The notes under the pieces: model-generated
Told to the model about the DNA's origin: nothing
The model's input: only the letters and a program-made list of their open reading frames with translations
The model's database searches: none
NCBI GenBank assembly: GCA_022579005.1
Contig: MU401557.1
Location: forward strand, 62,001-126,000
From: Poronia punctata
Taxonomy: Eukaryota; Ascomycota; Sordariomycetes; Xylariales; Xylariaceae
Direction: 5' to 3'
DNA: 64,000 bases
Shown: positions 11,541 through 25,041 of the stretch, piece by piece
Position numbering within the stretch: the stretch's first letter is position 1
How the letters are laid out: the number at the start of each line of letters is the position of its first letter
Translations under genes and position numbers: made by a program

Positions 11541-13952
11541 TATTAATATAATATAATGTACTTATTATTACTTAATAAGCTAAAAGGCAAAGCAATAAAT
11601 AAACTTACTAAAAATATATTTAAATTATTACTATACCTATAATTAAATAAATAGAAGCTAGTATAAATTATATTTAAAACAAACATATAAGTATAGTTAC
11701 TTACTACTAACTAAACATGCCTTTTTTTACATTAAATATAATACCTCTTACAAACACTAACATTTTTTTTTTTTTTTTCTTTTTCTTATACTTCTAGCTA
11801 TTTTTCTTTTATTTTTACAACCCTAAACAACAGCACTAGGCGTTTAATACAACAAAGTGCTATTTAACGTTTTCTTTTTTTTTAATTGTCTACTTTTATT
11901 TTAATTATATACCTTGCTGTTACCTGTTTAAGCAAACGCAATTATGTTTTCTAATAACGACTTTTTATAAATAAAACCTTTACAAGTTACGCCTTAATAA
12001 TAGAAACAGTACAATATAACATACAACAATACCGAACACTTATATAGGCTGTTTTTTAATATATTAAAAGTAGCAAATAATAATAAAACTTAGCGCTAAC
12101 TATGTTTACTTAACTAATACAGCATTAATAAGATAAAATATAACGTTTACTAAACTATACTTTTATACTAGCAGAATATTTTTAGAAATATAGCACTAAG
12201 ACCGTGGATGCAACCGGAAATTATTATATTATATTTAATATAATATAGACTAAAAGGCAAACTATTTAATAACTAGCTATAAACAATAACTAAAAAACTA
12301 CTTTATATAGTTAAACGTGCTAGCAATGCTAAAGATTAGGTAAATAACGTATAGATTATTATTAATAAAATAAAACTAAAAAGACTTAAAGCCCTTAGGA
12401 TTGTAAAAGATACTTAACTTGGCATAGGTACTATGCTAACAGTAATCTTATAAACATTATAGAACACAGCACTTATTTAATTACTTTATAATCTTATATA
12501 AAAATAGGTACTATAATGTTGAAAATAGTAGGCTAATAAACAAGGACTTAAATATAAAGAAGCATTACTAAAAATAATAATACTAACTAGTACGTTAATA
12601 TTAATTTTTAAGTTAACAAAAACCTTACGCCTAGATTTATTAATATTTTAATTATAATTAAAAGCGTTAAACCTATAGACAGTAAATATATTTGTACAAA
12701 ACAAACTATAGTGTTTACTACTTATAAATTTAAAATTATTATTAATAACGATTTTATAAACAATAAACAATGTTTTATTGCTATTAAAGCTAGCAACTAA
12801 GGTTATATAAATAATAGCTAATATAATAATGCTATTGTTATTAAAGCTAGCACTAAAGGTTGCATAAGCAATAGCTAATATAACAATGCTATTATTATTA
12901 AACCTAGCACTTAAGGTTATATAAATAATAGCTAACTAAATAACGCTTAGCATAACAATGCTAACAAATACTATAAAGACAACATTTTTTAAAGCGTTTA
13001 AAAAAAGATATATAAGAGATAAATTATAAAATAAGCTAAATGCGCAAAGATAACAACTTAAAAAACCAGATAAACTTAAGGACTATAACAATTTATTTAC
13101 TAAATTAATAAATAGATTTAAAACCTTGTTAGCATTGTGTAAATTAGACAAGCTTAGCAGCATTTTTAAAAAAGAACTTAATAACTTTAAAAAACAAGGG
13201 ATACTTAATAAAATATTAGAAGATATTAAACCTAGCTTTAAAAAATACTACAACTATGTTTATATGCTAGTAGACAAAAAAATTAAATATAGACTTAAAA
13301 AAGCTATTTGCAGCAAACTAATATAAACCTAAGTAGTAAACATAATATAAAATATAATCTTTGCTATACGCGTAAAAAATGTAGTAATGTAAATAGCAAA
13401 AATAGCAATTATTAACTAAGCATTTATAGTTTTTAAATTATTTAAATAAAAAACTAAGCATTAAACTAAGGAGTTATAATAGAAAATTAATAGTATATAA
13501 ACTGTTATAATATAACTATAAGCAAACGTTTAAAAAATGTGCTAGGAAATCGACGGCTTTAAGTTTTAAAACAAAAACTATAAAAATACTGCAAGCTAGC
13601 AAAAAGATAACGCTAAACAGGGCGCAAACTTAAACAAAAGCAAAAAAGTAAAGCAATAAACAATAGTTTAAAAAACAATTATAATTTAAAACAACAACGC
13701 TAACAATACAAGCTTGTTATTATTTTTTAGCAAATAATGTACAATACAGAGCTAGAGGACATAAGTTATCTATATATGCGTTAATTTATATAAACACAGG
13801 ACAAGAACAACATTTACAATAACAACATTTACAAGTGACATTTGCAAAATATAGCTTAACATTACTTATAAAGGATATTTAACAGAAAATATAAAACAGC
13901 TTTATATTATTTATTAATAAAAGAACAAGGACGTTTTTTATTTTGTTTGTTT
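11541..13952 (+). other. Unassigned 3' region of the gypsy element, possible extra ORF
   Basis: About 2.4 kb separates the chromodomain from the polypurine tract, far more than a usual 3' untranslated region. It contains a T-rich run near 11762-11779, a triplicated 57-bp repeat (12774-12944) and a relatively stop-poor Lys-rich frame at 13126-13326. A degraded Cys/Lys-rich patch near 13350 only loosely resembles a zinc knuckle. It could be a third ORF, a captured gene or a nested insertion. I recognise no family. Confidence 0.5.
12774..12944 (+). repeat. 57-bp tandem repeat, three copies
   Basis: Three adjacent copies start near 12774, 12831 and 12888 and share the core TTATTAAAGCTAGCAC and GCTAATATAA. 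They differ mainly by transitions. Fifty-seven bases are 19 codons, so the repeat keeps any reading frame. Confidence 0.85.
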
Positions 13953-13964
13953 AGGGAGGGCAGA
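13953..13964 (+). other. Polypurine tract of the gypsy element
   Basis: AGGGAGGGCAGA lies one base before the 3' LTR, in an otherwise AT-rich region. This is the expected position of the plus-strand primer. It is almost unmutated. Confidence 0.85.
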
Positions 13965-13965
13965 C

Positions 13966-14135
13966 TAATACAGTACATCTAAACAATCTAGAAGATCTCT
14001 AGTTACATGACCTATGGTTACATAACTGCTGATTAGTGCCCTAAGCATCTTTATAGAGTAGCTCTAGCTACTAACAGCTATCCTAGATCCTAGAATTAAT
14101 CTATTCTATTTTAACCAACTGACTTGATGCTATCA
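13966..14135 (+). repeat. 3' LTR of the gypsy element
   Basis: Same length (170 bases) as the 5' LTR, with transition-only differences. It ends in CA and is followed by the target duplication CTTAT at 14136-14140. Confidence 0.92.
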
Positions 14136-14140
14136 CTTAT

Positions 14141-17100
14141 ACTAGCTATTAGCCCTTTTTAAATAACTTGCTTTTTAATTTATTTAATTAAGCTTTTAAT
14201 TTAACTATTACTATAATTTATACTAAATACTACTAATTTTTTTTATTATAGTACTTTATTAGTATTTATATTAATAAAAAAGTTTTTATATGCTAAAAAT
14301 GCTATAATAAAGCGTTTTAATATTTAGCTTTAATTACTTACTTTTTACTAGTTAAGCATATACTTAATATTGCTTAGCTTTTTTTTTAATGCTAAAAATT
14401 TTTAGCTTTTAATTTTGCTTAAGCAAAAGCTTTTTTTATAGCTAATAAAACACTTTTAGCTTTTTTAATAAACTAGTTTTTAAATATAAACTTTTATTAA
14501 TAAAAAATTTATAGCACTAATATGCTTTTTTATTATAGCTAATTAAGCTTAAATTTATTATATACTATAATAGCTTAGTATAACTAAGCTGCTATTTTTT
14601 GCTAGCATTATTAAAAAAAGTATATTAGTTATAATTTACTTATAACTTTTATTTTAAGTTAACTATGCTATAAGCTTAATATAAGCTTGCTATAAAGTTT
14701 AAGTTGCTTTTTAAGCTAAAATAAAAGTTTTTTAAGCTTTTTTATAAGCTTAAATATACTTTATAATTTAAAAAGCAACTTTTTTAACTTTATACTTGCT
14801 AGTTTTTAAAATCTCCTTTTTAACTTTTAAAGTTTTTTTTTTAGCTTTTAAAATTTTAGCAGCTTTTAAAATTTTTTTTTAAGCTTTTAAAAAATTTTTA
14901 AAAGCTTTTAAAACTTATTTAAAAGCTTATAAAGCTTAATAAACTAAAAATAACTATATATTATTTAGCTTTTTATTGCTTTAAACTAATTTACTATATA
15001 ACTTATAAAAAAGCTTTATATTGCTAACCTTTTTTAAAATAATAAGCTAAAAGTAAACGCTACTATATAAATAAATTAGTTTATAATTTATAATATTAAT
15101 ATATAACTTTTTTAAAACTTTTATACTACTTTTGCTTTATATACTATAAAAAAATGTTTATACTATTATAAGCATTAGTTTAATATAAATATTTGCTTAA
15201 GTTTATATAAGCTTTATATAAGCAAAAATATTAGTTTTAAAAACTAAGTGCTTTTTTTAGTACTAAAAACTTTATAAACTTTAGCAATATTTTTAATTAT
15301 TTTTTTACCTTTATATAAACTAAGCAAATACTAATTATATAAGTATATATTTATATTAAGGTTTATTAAATTAAAAGCGCTTTATACTAATACTATAATT
15401 ATATTTGCTATTTTTTTTTAAAATATTGCTAAAATATAAAATTAACTTTTTTTGCTTTTTATAAAGCTTAATTATATAGTTATTAAAATATACAACGCTT
15501 GCTTTTAATAATAAATTATTTATAATTTTTATATTTAACATTAAGCTATTTATACTTAACTTATTGTTTTAAAGCAACACTACTTTAATTATTAAAATAT
15601 TTTGCTTAACTATAAGCAGCTAAATTATTTTTTTAATAATAATAACGTTTTTAATTAACTTAGTAATGTTATAAATATTAAAAATAATATAAGCTTAAAT
15701 AATAATATTACTAATAAAAAGCTTACTAAGCTTATAAATAAAGTTAATATTAGTACTATGCTAAACTTTATAGCTTAAAAAGCAAAACTTAATATTTTTT
15801 AAAATAAAGTTTAAAGTAATAAAGCTTTTTAACATTATTTAAATCTTTTTTTTATTTAATTTACTTTTATTAATAAATTTAGCTATACTAAGCTTTTACT
15901 TTTAATTATATTTTTTACTTTTTTTTTTATAGTATAGCTAAGTTTGTTTAAAGTTGCTTTTATAATATTAAGTTTAAAGTTTAAATTAACTATACTTTTA
16001 AATAGTATAATAAGCGCTTTATTTAATATTTAAAATTTGCTTTTATTTATTATAATATAATAATGCATAAGCAAGTTACTTTTTAAAGCTTTTTTTTTAT
16101 TAACTACTAGCTTAAAAAAAATTAAGCTTTAACTGCTATAAAGCTTAAAGCTATATTTAAATTTAAGTTTTTAAAAGCACAATTTATTTTAAACTTTATT
16201 ATTTATTATACTAAAAACTTTTAAAACACTTGCCTTTTTTAAAGTAATAAAAAAAAAACCTAAAAATATACTATAATATATTAAGTTACTTATTTTTTTT
16301 ATTACCTTTTTTATAGCTAACTATTACTAGTATAATCTTTATAAGCATATGCTTATATTTAAACAATAGCAAAATGCTTTTTTTAAAGCTAACAAGCTTT
16401 ATATTGCTATAAAAAGCATTAAAAATAACTTATATATTACTATATACTAATTTTATATTTAGTTTAATACTTTTATAAAAAAAGTTATTATATTTAAATT
16501 TTATATTAAAAACTATTAAAATTGCTATAAATAGCAAAGCTGCAAATTTTTTTATAATTATAAATTTATTTAGTTAAAAAGCATTTTTAATACTAATATA
16601 TTTTTTAAATTTTTAAAATTTTAGTTTAAAGCTTTTTAAAAAAAGCATATTTTAGCTTTAAATATAAACTTTTTTTAAAAGCTTAATTTTGCTATTAACC
16701 TCTTTACTTTACCTTTTAAAAAATAGGTTTTTATATTTAACTATTTATTATAGCTTTTAATACGTTTTTAAATTTATACTTATATACTTGCTTATTATTT
16801 TTATAAAAAAAAAAGCGTGTAAATTAAAATAAGCTAGGTTTTTTAGCTAACTTTCTTATTAAAGCTTAAATTTATATAATTAATATATACTTTATTAAAA
16901 GTAGTAAGCTTATTTTAGCTAATGCTAGTTTTGCTACTTTATATTGCTTATTAAAAGCTTGTACCTTTTTTATAAACTTATTTTATTACTTTTACTTTTT
17001 TTATTAACTTTAAAATTGTGCTTATATTAATAAATTAATAAACTTTAATTACTAAGCATTTATTTTTTACTATAATAATTATTGCTTTAATATTTACAAT

Positions 17101-20100
17101 ACTGCTATTACTTTTAAGTAAGTTGCTAATATAAATATATTACCTTATTATAATTATTTTATAGTAGTTAACTATATAGTTAAATATTATTTAAAAATAA
17201 AAACTATATTTTAGTTTTATTAAAACCTAGTTTATAAAATATTATTGCAAATTAGTAAAAAAGCCTTTTTATTATTATTAGTTATATATATAATAAATAA
17301 GTTAGTTAGCAAGTATAACGTTTTTTTTAAAAAAAATTATATATTTGCTTTTTAACTTCTTATTTTAATAGTTTTTATATATTACATAGCATATTAACTA
17401 CTATAATAAAGCTTTTTAGCTATATTAATTTATTATAAAAAGCAAAAAAGTTAATTAAAAAGTAACTATGTTTAAAAAGTACAAAAAAAGCTATTTTATA
17501 TTGCTAGCTTTAATTAAGTTACTTATTTTTAGTAGCTAACTAAATAAAGTTAAAATTTAAATTTTCTTTACTTTTGCTTATAAGCTTTTAACTACATTTT
17601 AATTTATTATTTTAAGTTTAAGCTTAATACGTATGCTAAAAACTTTACCTACGTTAAAATAATACTTTATTATTTATTTAATATAAAAAATATTACTTTT
17701 ACTAAAATTATAAATAGCTATTAGTATAATACTTATGCTAAAGTATACTTTACTTATTAAAAACTTTATATTAATAAAAAAAACGTTAGCTAGTATAATA
17801 ATAATTACTATTATATTAATTAAAGCACTATTTTTAATAATAAGTTTAAAAATAAAAAATATAAGCTTAAAAGTAACTTTAGTAGTTAAAATAAGCTTGC
17901 TTGCTACCTTTTAAAGCATAGTTTAAATAATAATAATTTTTTTAAGCAGCTTAAAATATATAAACTTAATTTTACTTTTAACTAAAGTTTTTAAGTTAGC
18001 AAGTATTTTAATTATAGCAATTTTAATAACTAAAGCTATTTATTTTTTTTATAAAACTATATTAAGTTTAATAATGCTATTAAAAATATACTTTTAAATG
18101 CTTAAAATTTTCTTAATACTAAGCAGCGTTACTTTTATAACTTTTTTATTAACTACTACTAACTTATATTATAAAAAAAAAACTTTAAGCTAATTTTGCT
18201 AAACTATAATAATTTTATAAGCACTAGTAAATTGTTTATGCTTAAAGTTTTTTATATTTATTTAGCATATATAGCTTTTAAAGCTAAAGTTTAAAACTTT
18301 ATTTTATATTATATACTTACTAGTATTATTGCTAATAGCATTATAAGCTATACTATATATTTACTTTTTTTATTATTAGTTAAAAGCGCTTTTTTAATTT
18401 TTAAAAGCACTGCTTTAGCTAAATTATAATAAGCGTTTAATAAAAAAAAATACGTTTTTTTTAATAAAAAATCTATAATTAGCTTTAAAGTGCTTAGCTA
18501 AGTTAACAACCGCTTTTAATAAGCTATTTTAAATTTTAATAATAAAGCTTTTAAATATATAATAAATAGCTTTAGCTATATTTTATTTAGCAACTTTTGC
18601 TAGCTTTTTTTTATTACTACTGGCTTTTTATTTAGCTACACTTTTAAAACAGATTTTATATAAATATTAAGTAAACATATTTATATATTTTTTAATAAAA
18701 CTATTTACTTTTAATTTATTATGCATTAAAAAATAATACTTAAGCTAGCTTTTATACTATATTAAATAAATTATAGCTGTACTAAGTTTTTTAAAAGCAC
18801 TAAAAACTACTTAGTACTTGCTATTTATATAATTTTTTTGCTAATATTATTACTTTTTTTAATTTTGCTTTACATATTTTTATTTAGTATAAATAAGTTA
18901 ATTAATATAATTATAAGCATATAACCTAACTAAAGTAGCTTACTTTTTATATAAAGGCTATAAAGTATAGCTTTTTATAAGATTAAGCGCTTTTTTGCAA
19001 TGCTAGTAACTTTAAACTTTGTTTACTAATTTACTTTAAAACTTACGTTATGCTTACTAAAAATCTTTTTATTTATTATAGCTTAGTTAATAAAGCTTTA
19101 AGTATAATTAAAAATATTATATAAGTTAAAAGTATAAACTATAAAATAAATCTTTTTATTGCTGTTTTTATTTTTTTTAATAAGTTAGTAAAGTATTTAT
19201 TTTTTATACTATATATTACTAATTATTTTATAAATATAATAACTTTTTTTTTTTTAAATGCTAAATAGCTAACTTATAATCTTTATTATTTATTTAAACT
19301 ATAAATATAAGTTTAAAAGCTAATAATACTAGCATACTAACTTTTTTTTAGTTATTACTTTTATTATTATAGTTTATAAAAGCTAATTTATTACTTTAAA
19401 TTAAGTTATACTTAATATTTTAAAAAAAAAAAGTTTAGCTTTAAACTTAATTACGTTATAGTATTTTGCTATAAAATACTTAAAAGCATTATGTTTAAAG
19501 CACTATTTAATTTTAATTATTTTAAATATACTAGCAGCATGTTAAAAGTAAATAAGTTAGCAAATTAAAATTTAAAAACATTATAGCTTATTAAATAGCA
19601 TATTGCAGCTATTTATTTGCTTAGTATATAAATAATAATATTTATATATACTTTATATTTTTATTTATATATATACTTATAGTAATATAAAAGTATTTAT
19701 ATACATAGTACTTTTTATATTAATATATATTTAAATATTATAACGTTTATAAGCTACTTTACTTTTTTTTTTTTATAACTATTATTTTTAATACTAATTT
19801 TGCTTTTTTTATAAGTAATTTGCTTATATATTTTTATATTTAACTTAATATATACATTTTAATTAACTTAGTAGTTTTTTTACTAATTAAAATATATTTT
19901 TTAGTAGCTATTATTATATTTTACTTTCTTTTAAGTCTTTTTAAAAACTTTAATTTTATAAAATAAGTTATAAGTACTTATATTTATAATATAGTAGCAA
20001 TAGCTTATATATAAAACTAATTTTTAGTTTATACTAAGTAGCTTTATTTTTTTTTATAAAAATAATAATAATAATAATAACAATAATAATAATAATAAAA

Positions 20101-21410
20101 AAAAATCTAAAACGCTTTATAAAGCTTTTATAAAGCTTAGCTATTTTTTATATAGCGCTGTTTACTTTAATATTAACAACTTTAACTGTTTTAAAAATAA
20201 CTAGTAGCTTAAAACTAAAAATAAAAATAAAAATAAAAATAAAAACAATAATAAAAACAAAAATATAAGCTTTAAAAAAGTTTATAAAAAAGTTAATAAT
20301 AACTACTTTAACTACTATTAAAATATAAACAATAATAATAATAATAATAAATATAATTTAATAGTACTAAATATTTTTTTGCTGTCTTTTTTACTATTTC
20401 TTTTACTATTGCCTATATTTTCGCTTATGTCCTTATTATCTATTTTGCCTTTTTTTACTATTTTTGCTGCTATCTTTACTACTATTGCCTTTTTTTCTTT
20501 TTTAACTTTATTAACTACTTAGCTTTTTTTTACTACTTTTTTAAGCACTTTTTGCTGCTATACTATTTTTGCTATTTATTAAAACCTTTTTTATAATAAT
20601 TGCTTTTAGTTAGCTTTTAAAAGCAACTTTTTAAAAGATTGCTATAATACTTAAAGCTATAAATATTAATATATTTATTACTTTAATAACAACTACCCTT
20701 ATTGTTTTTTATAAATTAAAACGCTATTTATAATATAAAAATATTTACTAACTACTATATAATAATAAAAAGCATATATAAAAAACTTATTATTTTATTA
20801 AAGTTTTAAATAAATAAATTAATAATATATAATTTTAATATTTACTTTAAAATGTTAAAATATAATAATATTAATATAAGTGCGCTTTAAAATATATATT
20901 AAGTACGCGCTATTATTTAATAGTAAATTGCTTACATTAGCTAACTACCTAGCATTTTGCTTATTATTCTTGCTACCTTTACTTTATTTTAAAAGCAAAG
21001 TAACTGCTTTAAAAAGCTTGCTATAATAGTAGCAAATGCTTAAAGTATTTTTAAAAGTTTTTTAAACAAAATTAATAATATTTTAAATAGGTTTTAAATA
21101 TTATTTATTTATTGTTTAAGAATTTTTTTTTTTTGCTTAATTTATTAAAGTTTATAAAGCTAATATGCTTATAATTAAAAGTTTTTATTTATAATATATA
21201 TTTTTTATACTTAGTAATATGCTAACTTATTAACTTATAAGCCTTTAGTAGCAAATAAAAAGCGCTATATACGTAAAATTTAAATTAAAATACTTATATT
21301 TTAATTTATAATATACTTAAAATTAAAAGCAGCTACTTTTTAACGCAATATTAAAAATAAAGTAGCAAGCTTTCTATTTTAAAAATAGCTTGCTTAGCAC
21401 TATACAGGCA
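14141..21410. repeat. AT-rich remnant DNA without recognisable coding content
   Basis: More than 7 kb of extreme AT sequence rich in words such as AAGCTTA and TTATAAGC, with stops in every frame. I could not find RT, transposase or helicase motifs on either strand. Simple repeats are present: (AAT)n near 20065-20100, (AAAAAT)n near 20215-20250 and (ATA)n near 20333-20350. It is probably old, heavily RIP-mutated repeat DNA. Confidence 0.7.
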
Positions 21411-24400
21411 TTTTATCTCTTGTTTAAATAGGCTTGCTAAATGCCTATCTGCCCGTAAACTACACGTACACCCGTTCTCTGATAGCCTTATGTACACGTA
21501 CAGTCTGTAACTATCTCGACCTATCTAGCCTAATCTAGGTAACTTTTGCGGCAACACTTTGCCGGCTTGAACTTGAGTGAACCCCGCCCGGGACCCTTGC
21601 ATCTTTGATTCTGAACTAACACCAGTTAAGTAATATCAAAGTTATGACCCCTCTAAACACCATTAACATCACATTTTAATATCCCGCTGTGCATGGTACT
21701 CATGTCCAGGACCAAATATTTTACCCTTTTATACCCTTTTATACACGATGACCATATTATTTTACAGCATAGACTAGACGTAGTTTGGAATACATTCCGA
21801 TGTGGGAAGCCATCTTCCGGCAATTATAGCCAAGCGTACGCGTACTCGTACACACACCCCCGCAAGCGACACCTGCACACCCGCAGTCCCACACATACAG
21901 CGGAACCTATAGTATAATGTATGACCCGGATTTAATGCACAACGCAGGCATGTAGGTTAGGTATCATATCTGTACGTGTATGAAGCGCGCCTATTCGGTA
22001 ACCCGGTAAATGAAGGCACATACAGGATACCTGATCAGGCCCTCTTGGAGGGAAATGAGACGTAAGAATATGGGGTAGATAGATGGACAGAAATGCGATT
22101 TTTGTAGCCACTGCAATATCCAGTCAGGCACAGTTACCTCAGTAGAAGCCGAAAGCAAGATATGCCCTCCCCCTATCAAAAGCCACGTAATGTCAAGTAC
22201 ATATACCATACGTCAGAACTGACTATCAAGTAGAAAAGGTGATCAACACCGCTACTCACAGTGATTGTTTCAGATGCTACCGATATCTGTGGGTACTGTG
22301 CGCGGCATTCAAAACAATGGATTTAAAATCCTTATTAGAACAAGATCATATCTACACCGTATAAATACTCGGGACTGAATATAGCTTCGGCAACCGAAAC
22401 CGTTATAGAATCCCGAGTACCCTTTGGACTTGGGCTACGGTAGACTAGAGAACTCGACGTTTAGTTTAGTTCATCTACTATCCTCAGGTACCTACTTAGA
22501 CCTGGTCGACGTGACGCTTTGACTCGAACATTTATGTTACTATTTACGTGAAGAGTTGATATAAAGTTTGGATAGGAATAGGATAGACAATCCTTTACGT
22601 GCTTACATACTAAAAGATGTTATTTATATCTCCAAAGTGCGGCATATCGTAGTAGTATGTTATCTTCCGAGTCACTGTAGAGGCGAGAACAGAGTCAAGA
22701 CTCACAGTCTGGGAAATTGGAAAAGGATGGGATGAATTAGAGATTATAGGAAATTGAAGGTGTAACCATACAAATCTTAGGTGATAAGTTGGGTAGTAGT
22801 ATACTTGGCACGGTACCTACGAGTAGGTAGATTAGATACGCGTGCGTGCTAGGATGTCTCCATTCTTCTCCCTTTCACCCTACGATACGGTCAATACTCC
22901 AAGTCTTTGCGACAACGATAATGCTCGTTGAATCCAGCCCACTGAGTTTAAGAGTACAAAACATGGCTGTCCCCATTTTAGCCCTGCGAACATGTAATCA
23001 ATGCAGGAGATTGGAAGTCTCGAAGAATCCAGGGTCCTGCCAGGATAACGGGTAGTCCACATGTTCATCGCTTACATGATAGATCCAAAGATACATACCT
23101 TGGTAGGTGACGAAGGGAAACGGTAATCTTGCTGAAGTAGTTCTTATGCTTGAATTACTCGTAGATGTTGGATGTGTGACATCCCCTAGGTTTTGTGACA
23201 CTCCATTCTCGCATTATCCTTGGTTATCATGCTCAACTTTCTGTCCGCCACTCTGAATAAATAGCTACAATGCTGTTCATATTCTCGTCCATTCCCGTAA
23301 CATCTTACATTCGAAAACGCCTGATCATACCTACACGGCTCGGATGGCTTCTTCTCTATCCCTCCTAACTATCATCTGTGAACTAAACTACTCGTAGTTA
23401 CGGTGCGCCGCAATGAATACCCTAGCTAGACCTGTCACCTCAAAGAAGAGAAAAAGGAACATGTCATTTTACGAGGAATGCGCTTCCTTTAATGCTACTG
23501 TCTACTCGTACCTTATATCTATAAGATCAGAAATCTCGCTTGTAACGAAACCCAATGTTTACTCGTACACCGAATAATTAGGATGTAAAAGAGGGAGTAC
23601 AAAATGAGTGTACCTACACATATGTAGCCAAGCCGAATACCTAGTAGAAAATGACGAGTTTGAAATACCCCAGGTACCAACGATTTGCTATACATGTACC
23701 ATTTGTAGACGATTAACCCACATCCCCCCCCCCCCAGCCTGCCCATATGCGTCCTATTCTAGGTTAGGCTCGTTTGAGGCCACATAAATGTAGCCGCGCT
23801 AGTATATACATAGTTAGTAGAGTGCGGATATGGAGATAGGTACAGAACACAAAACCTATATTACCGTGGGTAGCGCCTCAATTCGGCACAAGAAGCAGTG
23901 CTACATCTGCTAGGTACTTCTGAGGTACTTTCGAACTAAACTACATGCGATACTGTAATTCCCTGTACATATCCTACCCCTGTTTTAGTACCGCCTGTTC
24001 ACCCGGCACAATTCCTCTCCCTCCAGTAGGTGGTGTGAGAGTGTCCCACCCACCGAACCCCTGGTCGGTTTTGTCCATCATCTTCTTTCCTGCGCTTGTC
24101 CTCTCCTTTCCCCGTTTCAGTCCCTCCATCACAACTAATAGGTCTTTCGAACCTCGTGCGACATTTCACCGCCCGCGAGAGCGAGACCTGAGTCTTGTGT
24201 CTCAACGGAAGAAACGAATTTGACGACGATTTTAGGACCGCCATGTCAAGATTCCAACAACACCACCAACAACAACGACAACAATAACCAGCAATCGCGC
24301 CCATCCATCACTCCCTGTTTCTATCACGCTCACGACCACGCCCGCATTTCCGCCCGACTACCCCCCTTATATTCTCCCAGTCGGCCAACTAGCAGCAAGA

Positions 24401-25041
24401 GGCAACATTTGCCCGCCGCTCGTTAATCCAATACTTGGATCATTGCGTGTAATCAATCATTTATCTACTCTGCATCGATCCCGCGCTTTAGCGACATCTT
24501 CATTACCGTGCCGATCCACGTACGCACACCCTACTCGAAGTTATATACATATCCGATATACCCAGTTTTGCAACGATTCGAATTCTCTGGACATCTACAC
24601 CTATTATCCATCGGTTCACTCGAGTCAAGACGGTATCTAGCTCGCGCCTCGTGGCCCAGGTTGTTTCCGAGTATCGCAGTTTTCGCGGCCACACTGCCTC
24701 ACCTCGGTCCATATCTTGACGACTTCAAACCTGAATCGATTAAACTGTTCATCGGGGTACACCCAACAAGTTATTAATATACTGCTTGGTGTATGCCTTC
24801 AATTGTTGATTGTCGACTCACATCAGTATTGGTGGGACTATTAGCATTGTTTCATTTTCCAGCGATAAGCGACTATACCGTATTCTTGCCTTTGAAACAC
24901 ATCGACAATACCCTAATCTCGCCCTCATAATCTTGCTATAAAAAATCCGAGACTGGTCCATAGTTCACCAGCACATCAAACAACATACGCGCATTGATCG
25001 ACTAGGACGGGTCCGACAGTTCTGCCCAATTCGTCGCTAAG
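21411..25041. other. Intergenic DNA and probable RasGAP promoter/5' UTR
   Basis: Composition returns to normal at about 21.41 kb. Short frames occur but none has support. The stretch holds six copies of TACTCGTA or its complement (21843, 22818, 23156, 23389, 23503, 23560), a C run at 23724-23735 and a CAA/CAC-rich stretch at 24250-24295. The CAA-rich and pyrimidine-rich DNA up to 25.0 kb is probably the promoter and leader of the RasGAP gene. Confidence 0.5.

Larger units (their letters stand above)
4719..14135 (+). mobile_element. Ty3/gypsy chromovirus LTR retrotransposon, complete but RIP-inactivated
   Basis: The element is 9,417 bp, bounded by 170-bp direct LTRs and a 5-bp target duplication CTTAT (4714-4718 and 14136-14140). 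Internal order on the plus strand is: a gag/protease-like region, reverse transcriptase (YIDN in place of YIDD at 9036-9047), RNase H, integrase, a chromodomain near 11395-11530, about 2.4 kb of unassigned sequence, and a polypurine tract at 13953-13964. This order and the chromodomain define a Ty3/gypsy chromovirus. Many Trp, Gln and Arg codons read as stops, as expected from RIP. The termini read TA...CA in the 3' LTR and TA...TA in the 5' LTR, which fits an original TG...CA mutated by RIP. No obvious tRNA primer site (TGG start) follows the 5' LTR. The element is nested inside older AT-rich DNA. Confidence 0.92.
4061..21410. repeat. AT-rich RIP-mutated heterochromatin-like block 1
   Basis: Composition changes abruptly at both edges to very high AT, dominated by TA-rich words. 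Frames are riddled with stops. Inside lies a retroelement whose two LTRs differ only by transitions, which is the mark of repeat-induced point mutation (C:G to T:A). Short inverted repeats sit at each edge: 4093-4120 pairs with 4143-4170, and 21364-21371 with 21387-21394. Short-period AGCAAGCATATAGC-like repeats lie at 4410-4530. This is non-genic, transposon-derived sequence. Confidence 0.9.
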
